A stretch of 64,000 nucleotides of DNA from Thiohalocapsa sp963695445 (GTDB lineage: Bacteria; Pseudomonadota; Gammaproteobacteria; Chromatiales; Chromatiaceae), in the NCBI GenBank assembly GCA_963695445.1, contig CAVOGV010000024.1, positions 1-64,000 on the forward strand, in the 5' to 3' direction. A model generated the notes under the pieces. The model worked only from the letters and a program-made list of their open reading frames with translations, did no database searches and was not told where the DNA came from. Shown piece after piece: positions 18,454 through 29,512 of this stretch; the stretch's first letter is position 1, and each line of letters begins with the position of its first letter. The translations under genes were made by a program, and so were the position numbers.

Positions 18454-19731
18454 ATGCGCCTGTTCGACATCCTCGCCTTGCTGATCGGATTCTCCGCCAT
18501 CTTCAGCTGGCTGAACGATCGGTACTTGAAGTTGCCGAGCGCCATCGGTCTGATGCTGTTCGCGATGGTCTTTTCCCTGGCCCTTCAGTTGCCGCTCCCG
18601 TTCGCGCCCGACCTGCAGGAGCAGGTCGCACGCATGCTCGGCAGCATCGATCTGACCGAGGCATTCCTGCACGGTATGCTCGGGTTCCTGCTGTTCGCCG
18701 GCGCCCTGCATGTGGACCTGCGGGAGCTTGCGCGGCAGAAATGGGCCATCATCACGCTCGCCACCGCAGGCACCTTCGGGGCCGCCTTGCTGATCAGCGT
18801 CGGCAGCTATCTGCTGTTCCTCGCCATCGGACTACCGGTTCCATTCGTCTACTGCCTGCTGTTCGGTGCACTGATCTCGCCCACCGACCCCGTTGCCGTG
18901 CTCGGCATCCTCAAGAGCGCGAAGGCCCCGAAGGCCCTGGAGATGAAGATTACCGGCGAGTCGCTGTTCAACGACGGCGTCGCGGTGGTGTTATTCATGG
19001 CGCTGCTGACGCTGGCCGTCGGCGACACCAGCCCGAGCATCCTGGACACGCTGATCCTGCTGCTGCAAGAGATCTTCGGCGGGGTGCTGTTCGGCTTGGT
19101 GATGGGGTGGATCGCGCTGCAGATGATCCGGCGCACCGACAATTATCAGGTCGAGATCATGGTGACCCTGGCGTTGGCGATGAGCGGCTATGCGATCGCC
19201 GCACACGCACACGTCTCCGCCCCCATCGCCATCGTCATCGCCGGCCTGTTGATCGGCAGCCATGGCCGCGCCACCGCCGTGCACGAGGCCACCCTGCATC
19301 GGCTGGACGACTTCTGGGAACTCGTGGACGAGGTGCTGAACGCGGTGCTGTTCGTACTGATCGGTCTGGAGGTATTGGTGATTCAGGTCACCGGCGACCT
19401 GATCCTGGCCGGGCTGATCGCGATCCCGCTGACGCTCGCCGCCCGCTGGATCAGCGTCGGCGTACCGATTCGCCTGATGCGTCGCTCGCGCACCTTCGAG
19501 CCGGGCGTCGTGCCGATCCTGACCTGGGGCGGACTGCGCGGCGGCATCTCGGTGGCCCTGGTCCTTTCGCTACCCAAGGGCGAGATCGGCGACATCCTGC
19601 TGACCGTCACCTATATCGTCGTCGTCTTCTCGGTGCTGGTGCAGGGGCTCACCATCGGGCCATTGGTCCGCGCGGTCGCGGCTCGCGCCAACCGCGACGC
19701 TGGCGGTACCGACAGTCGGACCGACGGCTGA
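18454..19731 (+). CDS. Na+/H+ antiporter, CPA1 family
   Basis: A 425-residue inner-membrane cation/proton antiporter with about 12 hydrophobic segments. The family core is intact: SPTDPVAVLGILKSAKAPK in the discontinuous helix, then GESLFNDGVAVVLF carrying the ND pair that binds and exchanges the cation, and the C-terminal TWGGLRGGISVALVLSLP. The start ATG at 18454 has an AGGAG about 10 nt upstream. The short length means it lacks the large cytoplasmic regulatory tail of some NhaP proteins. It stands alone between the patatin-like gene and the Slp genes. Substrate (Na+ or K+) cannot be read from sequence. Confidence 0.9.
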   Translation: MRLFDILALLIGFSAIFSWLNDRYLKLPSAIGLMLFAMVFSLALQLPLPFAPDLQEQVARMLGSIDLTEAFLHGMLGFLLFAGALHVDLRELARQKWAIITLATAGTFGAALLISVGSYLLFLAIGLPVPFVYCLLFGALISPTDPVAVLGILKSAKAPKALEMKITGESLFNDGVAVVLFMALLTLAVGDTSPSILDTLILLLQEIFGGVLFGLVMGWIALQMIRRTDNYQVEIMVTLALAMSGYAIAAHAHVSAPIAIVIAGLLIGSHGRATAVHEATLHRLDDFWELVDEVLNAVLFVLIGLEVLVIQVTGDLILAGLIAIPLTLAARWISVGVPIRLMRRSRTFEPGVVPILTWGGLRGGISVALVLSLPKGEIGDILLTVTYIVVVFSVLVQGLTIGPLVRAVAARANRDAGGTDSRTDG

Positions 19732-19850
19732 CGACCCGGCGACAGCCAAGGCGACGCGCGGGACACCATTTGAGTCATGCCCGACAATGACCTAACCCGA
19801 GCGCCAGTTCCAGACTTGAACAATTGCTTGTTTACCGGCGGATTCCTCCC

Positions 19851-20430
19851 ATGCGTCCATTCAACGGCCTCGTGTTGATCCTGTGGGCACTCGCCGGCAT
19901 CGGCTGTAGCTCCAGCGTGCCCCCGGCCATCCGCGGCGATGCCGCCGAAGGAGCGCTTAAGCCCGTCACGGTCGCGCAGGTCCAGCACGGACGCGGAGTC
20001 CTACAGCGGCCAGCGCGTGCGCTGGGGCGGCAGCATCATTGCGGTGCGCAACCTGCCGGACAACACGGAGGTCGAGGTCTTGTCCCGCCCGTTGGACAGC
20101 GATGGCGAACCACGCGCGGACGCCGACGGCGCCGGGCGGTTCATCGCGAGGGTAGCGGGCTTCGTCGACCCGGCCGAGTATGCGAAGGATCGGCTGCTGA
20201 CCGTCGTCGGCCTGATCGATGGGGTCGAGACGCGCGATGTCGGCGAGTATCCGTACCGCTATCCGGTGATCGCGGTCAGCAGCCGCTACCTGTGGCCAGA
20301 GCTGGAGCCCGATCCGTACCCCTACGGTAATCCCTGGTACTACGGCGGCTATGGCTATGGCCCCTGGTATGGTCCAGGTTTCGGGCCTTGGTACGGACCC
20401 GGGTTCAGACCCTGGTACGGCCCCTGGTGA
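19851..20430 (+). pseudogene. Slp-family outer membrane lipoprotein, one frameshift
   Basis: Slp proteins are starvation- or stress-related outer membrane lipoproteins. The leader MRPFNGLVLILWALAGIGC has a lipobox-like LAGIGC, with Cys as the acylation site. The frame breaks near 19980 and continues as DAESYSGQRVRWGGSIIAVR, NLPDNTEVEVLSRPLDSDGE and GRFIARVAGFVDPAEYAKDR, the Slp core, to the stop at 20430. The tail is a Gly/Pro/Trp/Tyr repeat (GPWYGPGF three times). A second Slp gene follows 120 bp downstream. Confidence 0.78.
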
Positions 20431-20550
20431 TGCCCGCGGGAAACGGGCGATGCCGTTACCCGGCGACGCCCGCTCACGGGCTACAATCGGCATTAGACTG
20501 AACGCCCGGTCGACCAGATCCAAGCCACGCTGACCAAGCACCACGACACC

Positions 20551-21087
20551 ATGCGCGCCCTCATCGTCTCAGGATTCTCGCTGCTGCTCCTGGCCGGATG
20601 CGCCAGCACCCCGGACAGGTGCCGCACGCCTATCGGCGAGCGCAGCCTGACGCCTGCCGTGGCCGCCGAACGCGACGACGCCATCGGCCAGGCCATCACC
20701 TGGGGCGGCACGCTGGTCGGCAGCCGAAATCTGCAAGACTCCACCGAGTTGGAAGTGCTGGCGTTTCCGCTGGACGGCTGCGGTCGACCGCGGACCGACG
20801 ACGACCCGCTCGGCCGCTTTATCATCCGTCGTCCCGGTTATCTGGAGACCGCCGACCTCAGACCCGGCCGCGACATCACCGCCAGCGGGCGCATCATCGC
20901 CACCAGCGAGGGACGTATCGGCGACGCCGAGTACCGCTTCCCGGTGCTTGAGGATTCAAACCCCAAGGATCTGGGCCGAGCCCAGCGCCAGCGGCTATTC
21001 CAGCGTCCGCCCGTGGATCAGTATCGGCGTCGGCGGCGGGAGCGGCGTGGAGGCTGGAGCGGTGGCGGCGTCGGCGTGGTGTTCTGA
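20551..21087 (+). pseudogene. Second Slp-family lipoprotein, probable compensating frameshifts near its end
   Basis: Paralogue of the gene at 19851. Signal MRALIVSGFSLLLLAGCAS with lipobox LAGC, then the Slp core QAITWGGTLVGSRNLQDSTE, LEVLAFPLDGCGRP and GRFIIRRPGYLE, ending in DAEYRFPVLED. From about 20950 the frame as read gives an Arg-rich tail that does not suit the family, whereas the next frame gives PRIWAEP and RPWISIGVGGGSGVEAG, the usual Gly-rich strand, before returning to GGWSGGGVGVVF and the stop at 21087. Two indels are therefore suspected, although an uninterrupted frame of 178 residues exists. Confidence 0.7.
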
Positions 21088-21122
21088 GCCAACCACGCGC
21101 GCACCATTCACCGCATGTCCGC

Positions 21123-21938
21123 TCAGCCTTGACCGAGGCCGTAGACGTAGGCTGTCTTGGTCATGGAGTCCGCATCGAGCCAATCGCCGAGTTCGTCTTG
21201 CATGGCGATGAAGGCATCATAGGCTCGCCGGGCCATGGTCGCGGTGTAGTCTTCCTTCGGGTCTTCGTACTTGAAGCTGAATTCCGCCAGGATCGGTGCC
21301 TCGCCTTGCTCCTGTTCGTACCAAAGCGTCAGGCTGCACTCGGCGAACACCTGCGGGTCTTTGCGGATCTGGAAGGTCGTTCCCTTGACCACGCGCTCGT
21401 AGCCGGTGAAATCGCCGACCACGATCAGCGCCTCGTCCTTTGGAATCGCGTCGCTCGCGGCGGCGAGGCCTGGAAACAACTTGCAGACATCCTTCACCGT
21501 CTCCAGCGCACGTCGTCGTCGAGCACGATGGTGCTGGAGAAGCTGTAGAGCGACTGAAACCTCGGCTTTGATGTCCTCTTCGAACTTCATGTCGATCGAG
21601 AACTCTTCCGCGGGCTTCATGTCGCGGTCTTGGCTGATGAAGCGATCGGGGTGACGAAATTTGAGCGTCAGTTCGCGCTGGCCGTTCTCCAGATCGACCC
21701 GCTCCCGGACGACATAATCGCTGGCCCTAAGCCATCTGTCGGCGGTGTCGAAAAACCGAACCTTGCGACGCTTGCGCGTGATGTCGTCGATGCCACTGAC
21801 GGCCACCGCGCTTGGCAAAACGATGCCGGCAAGTTCGCGCCAGAAGGCAGCGGCCGCCTCGTTGAGCGCGGCCTCGTCGCCGGCGAAGCGGGCGGCGCGC
21901 AGCATCAGTTTGTATTCGCGGGATGTTACGGTCTGCAT
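21123..21938 (-). CDS. Uncharacterised protein, weak CYTH-like features
   Basis: An uninterrupted 271-residue frame. The block RKVRFFDTADRWLRASDYVV, then RERVDLENGQRELTLKFRHP, alternates charged residues on strands and resembles the CYTH/triphosphate-tunnel fold; the similarity is weak and no ExExK motif is seen. Residues about 128-147 (SVALQLLQHHRARRRR) look foreign: the next frame over the same bases (21510-21560) reads FQSLYSFSSTIVLDDDV, more protein-like, so two compensating indels may lie here. It converges on the second Slp gene and is followed upstream by the HAD gene. Function unknown. Confidence 0.55.
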   Translation of the reverse strand: MQTVTSREYKLMLRAARFAGDEAALNEAAAAFWRELAGIVLPSAVAVSGIDDITRKRRKVRFFDTADRWLRASDYVVRERVDLENGQRELTLKFRHPDRFISQDRDMKPAEEFSIDMKFEEDIKAEVSVALQLLQHHRARRRRALETVKDVCKLFPGLAAASDAIPKDEALIVVGDFTGYERVVKGTTFQIRKDPQVFAECSLTLWYEQEQGEAPILAEFSFKYEDPKEDYTATMARRAYDAFIAMQDELGDWLDADSMTKTAYVYGLGQG

Positions 21939-22025
21939 CGTGTTGTTTACCCAATAAGTGTCGAGTTGCTAGCTGCTGGTGGCTACTAATGCTTCGCTGC
22001 GAAAATGCCGAGACCAGCCGCCGTC

Positions 22026-22089
22026 GTGGGAGCGATTTGCAATCGCGACCGCCGCGACGGGGATGGTCGCGACTGCAAGTCGCTCCCAC
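22026..22089. repeat. REP-like palindrome of the GTGGGAGCGA family
   Basis: Two 25-nt arms (22026-22050 and 22065-22089), beginning GTGGGAGCGATTTGCAATCG and ending ACTGCAAGTCGCTCCCAC, pair with a 14-nt loop; 23 of 25 positions match. It lies in the 255-bp gap between the genes at 21123 and 22194. A related palindrome is at 58541-58612. Such extragenic palindromes are common in gammaproteobacteria, where RAYT enzymes mobilise them; a dead RAYT is at 8552. Confidence 0.8.
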
Positions 22090-22193
22090 AGCGCCGAGGG
22101 TCACCCCAACGGTCTCGGAACTTCCGCCGCGGTGCACTAGACATCGCTACTAATAGAGCCCGGCGCCGCGCCTGGGCCTTATCGGCATCGGCG

Positions 22194-23181
22194 TCAATCT
22201 TGCGTCGGTTGCGCCTCTACCTCCGGGAACACCTGCGCCCAGTCGGTCTTCATCGACACGAGCACCCAGCCTTTGGATGCGGCGTCGTCGAGCCCCTTGC
22301 TGAGCTTGCCGAAGTGGCTGTCGCGGTCATAGGCGTATTCGCGCGTCGGCGTCGTCGTGATGCAGGATCAGCCCGAGTCGGCGGCCCGCTCCGGCCGTGG
22401 TCCATTCCAGCATCTGATAGTCGCCGTCGGAGTTGCCGAAGGCGAGGATGGGCCGGCGGCCGATGTGATCCTGAATGCCGACCGGCTTGCCGGCCTTGTC
22501 GTCGATAAAGGCGATCTCGGGCTTGCGCACCAGCGCCGGCTCGCCGTCTTGAACGACGTACTCCTGGGCAATGCGGGAGCCGACCACCTGCTCGGGCGGG
22601 ATGCCGTAGACGCCCTCGGTCCATGGCCGCATGAAGGCGACGCCGCCGCCGGAGACGATGAAGGTCTTGAAGCCGTTCTCGCGCAGATAGGTCAGCAGCT
22701 CCAGCATGGGCTGATAGACCAGCTCGGTATAGCGGCGTTCGAAGCGCGGATGACGCGCCTGCGCGATCCAATCGCTCGCGATTTGCTCGAACTCGACGCT
22801 GGTCATGCCGGCATGGGTGGCCATCAGTAATTGCATCAGGCCTTCGAGGCCAGCGTCGCCGAGGGTTGCCATGTCACCCTCAAGCGCGGCCTTGAAGGGT
22901 TGCTCCTGCTGCCATTGCGGATGCTCCGGCGCCATTGCCTTTAGGCGGTCGAGCACGAAGGCAAGTTGCACATACATGGGTTGCTCGATCCAAAGCGTAC
23001 CGTCGTTGTCGAACACGGCGATGCGTTCGGCCGGCGGCACGTAGTCGGGTCCAGCCTCGGTGGTCACCGCGGTGACGAAGTCGGTGATGGCCTGTCGCGT
23101 CGGGCCGTCGTTCCAGGACGGCAGTGGATCGGCGACGGCGGACAGCGAAACGGTCAAGAGCAGCGCGAAGAGGATGCGCAT
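22194..23181 (-). pseudogene. Periplasmic HAD-family phosphatase, one frameshift near the end
   Basis: A signal peptide (MRILFALLLTVSLSAVAD) precedes a HAD hydrolase domain of the phosphoserine-phosphatase type: motif I IAVFDNDGTLWIEQ with the nucleophile Asp, motif II TFIVSGGGVAFMRPW, and motif IV FGNSDGDYQMLEWT. At HHDDADAR (near 22335) the frame ends early; the continuation EYAYDRDSHFGKLSKGLDDA, ASKGWVLVSMKTDWAQVFP lies one frame over and stops at 22194. Restored length about 329 residues. The arylsulfatase lies 220 bp upstream on the same strand; both are secreted hydrolases and may share a role in scavenging phosphate or sulfate esters. Confidence 0.82.
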
Positions 23182-23342
23182 CGGAAACCTCGAAATCGAT
23201 GGATTGAGCAGAGTCCGCGCCGACTAAGCCTGCCTTGGGTGGGCTGGCATAGGCTTGGATGCGTGCGAGCGGCTGACGTCTGCGAGGCAGCAAAATAACG
23301 AGCCTGGAAACGGCTAGCGACGACTCGATCGTCGAGTCTCGG

Positions 23343-23379
23343 ATGGTCGGCGCCGCGAACGCTGCGCGGCGCCGACCAT
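23343..23379 (-). terminator. Strong hairpin 3' of the arylsulfatase gene
   Basis: A perfect 14-bp stem (ATGGTCGGCGCCGC at 23343-23356 with its complement at 23366-23379) and a 9-nt loop lies 22 bp past the arylsulfatase stop. There is no T tract, so it may be an mRNA-stabilising hairpin rather than an intrinsic terminator. Confidence 0.5.
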
Positions 23380-23401
23380 ACTTCAGGCTAGCGACAGAGA
23401 C

Positions 23402-25079
<1,678 letters not shown>

Positions 25080-25266
25080 GTAGTGTCCTCTTTATGGTGG
25101 TTGAAACAACGGGCGTGCTGCCCTGAGCACCGGTGATCCCGAACGGAGGGCATTGCCCGATTCGCAGATCCCGGCAGGCGCTCGTAGCTATCGTTCCGAC
25201 ATTTCTTGCGGCCGGCTATGAGAACACAAAAGCGCGTCAAACGACATCGGCCAAACCCTGACGCGA

Positions 25267-25551
25267 TCAATCGCTCAGAAAAGGCGTCACCCCAATCGTC
25301 GAACAGCAGACTACATTGCGTCGCGATGTTCGCGGCGGCACAGTTGCGAGCACCAGACGCCTGATCCGCCCGGGATGATGCGACGCGCAGTCGATGGCGA
25401 TGAGACCACCCATGGAGTGCCCGAGCAGATCGAAGCGGTCAATGCCGAGATGATCCGCCAGCGCGATACAGTCCTCCCCCATCTGATGAATGCTACTGAC
25501 AGCGTCCTGCGGTGACGTACGCCCGCAACCGCGGTTGTCGAACACCGACTC
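25267..25551 (-). pseudogene. Alpha/beta hydrolase fragment
   Basis: About 95 residues of an alpha/beta hydrolase: VFDNRGCGRTSPQDA, DCIALADHLGIDRFDLLGHS and MGGLIAIDCASHHPGRIRRL, including the nucleophile elbow GHSMGG. The first 60 or so residues and everything after the elbow helix (catalytic Asp and His) are missing. The homology starts exactly where the GTPase gene at 25550 stops, so the fragment is fused head-on to that gene's 3' end, as if by deletion. No own start codon is apparent. Confidence 0.6.
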
Positions 25552-27001
25552 AAACCACCAGCCGCGGGTCGACGTCGGTGCGGGACAACTCGCGCAGGAT
25601 CTGCTGAATGATCTCGCGGGCACGTTCCTCGTGCTGTGTGTGTTTGCCGGCACTGGCCGCGGAGAAGAATTTGGCCAGGGACTTGTGATCTTCCGACGAC
25701 AGGGCCTCGGTGAATCCGCGCTTCTTCTTGATGGCCTTGTCCGGCACGCGATCGGCGGCCTGCTCGTCGGCTGCCTTGCGGCCGTGTGACCAGTTCATGG
25801 CCTGAGCGCAGTAGAGAATGACGCGGTCGAGCAGCACGAACGGGAAACGCGGGTTACTCACTGGCCCCATCGTAAATCGCTCCACGCCGAGCGTGCGCTG
25901 AATGTCGACCTTGGCCAGCGCGGCGCCCCCCAGTACCCCCAGCGTGCCGCCGACGACGCCGCCGATCAGCGCGCCGAGGCCGAACGAGAGCCCGCCGACG
26001 CCGAGGTCGATGGCGCCGCCGGTGGCGGCCCCGGCGGCGGCGCCGGTCAGCGCCAACTTGCGCTGGGTCAGACCCAGGGCCCGCTCCACCTCGTCCGAGA
26101 ACAGGTCCTGACTCAACAGTGAGTCCGGCGGTAGGTCCCAGACATTGTGGCGAAAGTGGCCGCGGATCTCCTGCCTGGCATCCCCTTCCAGTTTGCGCAG
26201 GCCGTCCTGAAAGGCGCTGGAGAGCTTGACCTGGATGGCCTCGCGTTCGTCGTCGGAATCGAGATCGCCCACCTTGACGACGCGGGTCACCTTGTAGGCG
26301 AGCGCCTCGCGCATCAGCTCGACGATGGTGTCGACAGACTGCTCGATGCGCCGTTCCCAGTCGCCCTCGAAGGCGCGAATGGTCTGATCGAGCATCGGTT
26401 CCCAGCGCTGATCGATGGTCTTCAACGCGCTCAGCAGCGCGATGCGCTCGGCATAGGTGGCGCGGTGGGCATTGAACTCGCGCACCGCGTTGAAGGACTT
26501 GTTCAAGGCGTCCTGCCACGCCGGCATGTGCTTGTCGACGGTGCTCAGGTTGTTCAGGATGGCCATGCGTGGGCGCCCGGTCAGGCGCAGCAGTTCCATC
26601 TCGGTGCGGTCCTTCTCCTTGATGCGCTTGGAGCCGTCCACCACCAGGATGATGCCGGCCCCTTCCGCGACCGGGCGCAGCAGCGCGCAGTCGTGACTGA
26701 ACAAGGGATCGTCGGCGTGTGCCGCGAGGAAGGCACCGGCCAGGTCGCGTTCGTCGGCGTGGGCCTGAAACCACTCCAGGATGTCGCTGGGATTCTGGAA
26801 GCCCGGCGTGTCGATGAAGGCCATGATCGTGCGGCCGTCGATGATCACCGGGTATTCGTCGGAGGTGGTGGTGGTGCCCGCGCGCTTGTCGATATCGATG
26901 CGGTCGTTCTCGGTGAGGGTCGCGACCACCGACGACTTGCCGGCGTTGGGATGGCCCATGATGGCCAATACCGGGATCTGTTTGTCCTTTTGCGGCGCCA
27001 T
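25550..27001 (-). CDS. GTPase with C-terminal DUF3482
   Basis: 483 residues. The N-terminal Ras-like G domain shows G1 GHPNAGKSS, the switch Thr in AGTTTTS, G3 DTPGFQ and a G4-like NNLS block. The C-terminal half is DUF3482, with a glycine-rich hydrophobic stretch (about residues 320-365) that could insert in a membrane. The ATG at 27001 overlaps the TGA of the DUF2868 gene (TGATG), so the two are translationally coupled; this pairing is recurrent in proteobacteria. The role of the pair is unknown; a membrane-associated GTPase with a membrane partner is what the sequence supports. Confidence 0.85.
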   Translation of the reverse strand: MAPQKDKQIPVLAIMGHPNAGKSSVVATLTENDRIDIDKRAGTTTTSDEYPVIIDGRTIMAFIDTPGFQNPSDILEWFQAHADERDLAGAFLAAHADDPLFSHDCALLRPVAEGAGIILVVDGSKRIKEKDRTEMELLRLTGRPRMAILNNLSTVDKHMPAWQDALNKSFNAVREFNAHRATYAERIALLSALKTIDQRWEPMLDQTIRAFEGDWERRIEQSVDTIVELMREALAYKVTRVVKVGDLDSDDEREAIQVKLSSAFQDGLRKLEGDARQEIRGHFRHNVWDLPPDSLLSQDLFSDEVERALGLTQRKLALTGAAAGAATGGAIDLGVGGLSFGLGALIGGVVGGTLGVLGGAALAKVDIQRTLGVERFTMGPVSNPRFPFVLLDRVILYCAQAMNWSHGRKAADEQAADRVPDKAIKKKRGFTEALSSEDHKSLAKFFSAASAGKHTQHEERAREIIQQILRELSRTDVDPRLVV

Positions 27002-29045
27002 CACTCTGTCTCCTCGGCGGGACCCGCCAACATCTCAAGGCGCAGATAGGGGTCGCCCATCTGCTCGATCTTGCGCCGCCAATCGGTGAACTCGAACTCG
27101 GACAGGGTCGGCAACGGGTCGTCGCCCTCGGGATCGCCGACCAAGGTCAACAGGATCTGCGCTTGATCACCGGCCGCGGCACGCACCGAACGCAAGAAAC
27201 GCAGGCTCTCGGTGATGGGTGGCTGCGAGCCGTCTTCAAGCAATGCGACGCGCGCCGGCGGCGCCTGCCAGCGCGCATTCTCGATCAGCGCCAGGGCCTG
27301 CTTGGCCATTGCGCTGCCGCCGCCGAAGGTCGCGGAGGCCGCCACCCGCCAGCCCGAGACCTGCCGCAGCATCTGTTGCAGGCGACCGTGGTCGGCCTCT
27401 TCAAGCACGTCGGCCACATCGACATGGATCAGCAAGACACAAGCGTCTGCCGCGATCTCCGCCCCTTTCGCTGACCGCGCCGCCGTTGACGGACCGGGCG
27501 TGGGAGTCGGCTCCGGTGTTGGGGCTGGTTGCGGCTCGGGCTTAGGCTCAGGCTCGGACTTCGGCTTAGGTTCCGGTTCAGGTTTCGGCTTCGGCTTTTG
27601 GCTTCGGCTTCTGGCTTCGGCTCTGGCTTCGGCTTCTGGCTTCGGCTTCTGGCTTCGGCTTCTGGCTTCGGCTCTGGCGTTGGCTTCGGTTCCGGCTTCG
27701 GCTCTGGCTTCGGCTTTGGCTCCGGCTTCGGTTCCAGCTTCGGCTTCGGTTCCGCTCGGCTTGGCTCTGGCTTCGGTTGCCGACTCGGTCTCGAGGTCTC
27801 CTGCCGAGGTTCAGGTCGTGGCGCGGCTCGGGCCGCGGTCAGCGGCTTCAACGGCGCCGGAATCGGCATCTCCGGGCCGGCACCGCTGCCGCCGCCGGTC
27901 TCCAGGCTGGGTGTGATCATGCGCGCATAGAGCGCCTGGGTACGCTGGTGCGTAAACGGCAGTGCGGCCAGCGTGCGGCGCTGTTTCAACACGGACGTTG
28001 CCAGCAGCACCAGTCGCGGCAACAGGCCGTAGGTGAATACCGACAGCACGAGGAACCAGCGCCAGGAGCGCAGGTGTTCGGCACTCAAGAGGAACAGCGG
28101 GTCCTTGAGATTGATGCGGGTACCGGCCACCTGCTCCAGCGTCGGCACGCCGACGCCCTCGCCAAACAGCCAACTCCAGGGCAGCGCAATGAAATGGGCG
28201 ATACCGTGGATTGTGCTCGGCCCCACATTCAGCGCCGAGCCCCAGCCGAAGGCCAGATCCGTGAATCCCTCCAGGGCGATGGTGATGACGATGACACCAA
28301 GGTTGAAACCGATGCCAAACAGTTGCGCCGGGATCAGGATCGGCAGGTAGGTCGCCGGGCCGTACAGCGCGTAGTGGGACTCGAGCAGCCCTTGCCTCGT
28401 CTTCGCGCGCTCCCGGACATCCGGTGGCACGTGGGCCAGACGTTGGCGCTGTACCCAGCGCGCCGCGCGCGAGAACAGCGGTTTGATCAACTGCCCGATC
28501 AGCGACACGTCCTGCACCGCGGCACGCATCGCGGCCGTTCGCCGGCTATACCAAAGGCCGACGGTCACGCCGACGAGCAAGATCTGCACCAGCACCAGGA
28601 CGAAGATGTACCAGGAGACGTTGACCGGGTGCTGACCGTCGTAGTTCAGCAGCGCGGACGCAACGCCGATGCCGAGCACGAAGCCAAGCACCGTGAGCCC
28701 GATCGACACCAGCCGCTGACCACGGGCGTAGACCGCGCCCGGCAGCAGCGGCCGCAGGGTTGGGTCCTCGACTCGGCGCCGGGCCGTGAGCCAGCGGCGC
28801 AGCGCCTTACTCCGATGCTCGGGCGTATGCTCGGCGGCAGCAGTGGTGGCTCGCTGGATCTGTTCCAAGTAAAGATGGCGGTCGCGCTCCGCCAGGCGTT
28901 TGCGCTCCGCCGGCGATTGCCGAGACAGGCGCTCGTCCTCGTCGACGTAGTAATCGAAATCGATCAGGTCCGAGACCGACCAGCGGTCGGTATCGGATTC
29001 CTGCTGTTCGTCTCTGCGCCCTTGGCGGTGGGTAAGCGGGTCCAT
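27001..29045 (-). pseudogene. DUF2868 membrane protein, frameshifted in a repetitive linker
   Basis: The N-terminal part (to about residue 375) is a membrane domain with helices LVSIGLTVLGFVLGIGVAS, YIFVLVLVQILLVGVTVGLW and FNLGVIVITIALEGF. A long Lys-Pro-Glu linker (KPEPKPEPKP) follows, and the C-terminal soluble domain (HVDVADVLEEADHGRLQQML to LRLEMLAGPAEETE) lies in another frame and stops at 27001. The break lies inside a 12/13-nt tandem repeat at 27588-27680. Restored length is about 680 residues. Coupled to the DUF3482 GTPase by a TGATG overlap. Function unknown. Confidence 0.75.
27588..27680. repeat. 12/13-nt tandem repeat inside the DUF2868 coding region
   Basis: Units alternate between GGCTTCGGCTTCT (13 nt) and GGCTTCGGCTCT (12 nt): 13, 12, 13, 13, 13, 12. 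The 12-nt form keeps the Glu-Pro-Lys-Pro reading frame; each 13-nt unit shifts it by one. The number of 13-nt units therefore decides whether the C-terminal domain is translated. Confidence 0.7.
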
Positions 29046-29512
29046 CTAGAGGCTATTTGTTCGGGCTTCTTGGTGCTGCTATCAGGTGCGACTGTCGGCG
29101 TGTGCCTTTGTCACGGACGAAAGTGGGTGTCGAGCGTCCGCCGCGGCGCCGGCTTGTGCAGCGCGCCGCGAGCGGCGGTCGACGCCCATCGCGTCCAATC
29201 GCCATTGGATCAGCGGCCAAGTTATACCGGTGGCGACTCGGCAAGCAAGCACGGGATGCGCATGCGGCAGGATTCACGCGGGTGTTAGGACCCACGATGC
29301 TCGCACACAGCATCGCTGAATACCTGCAAAGCCCGCGAAGTTGCAATGAGCTAGCGCAACGTAGGGCTTTGTCGGACAGCCACCGTTGCGGCAGCCAGCG
29401 ACAGGCCTTAAGCTCGCGCGCGGCGGGCAGGGCCGAGCGAGGCAGTTGACTGTCGGCCCGCTTTGCACCGTTAGACGTTTCACTCCATCCAAGTTGACAG
29501 GGAACTATCTCA
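29046..29512. other. 467-bp gap between divergent DUF2868 and aqpZ genes
   Basis: No gene or repeat is recognised. Promoters for both divergent genes should lie here. The aqpZ start is preceded by an AGGGAA element 10 nt upstream. Short open frames on both strands have no protein-like features. Confidence 0.5.

Noticed and set aside
26147..27049. 300-codon plus-strand frame opposite the DUF3482 GTPase
   Set aside because: Antisense shadow; the minus-strand gene has clear G-domain motifs.
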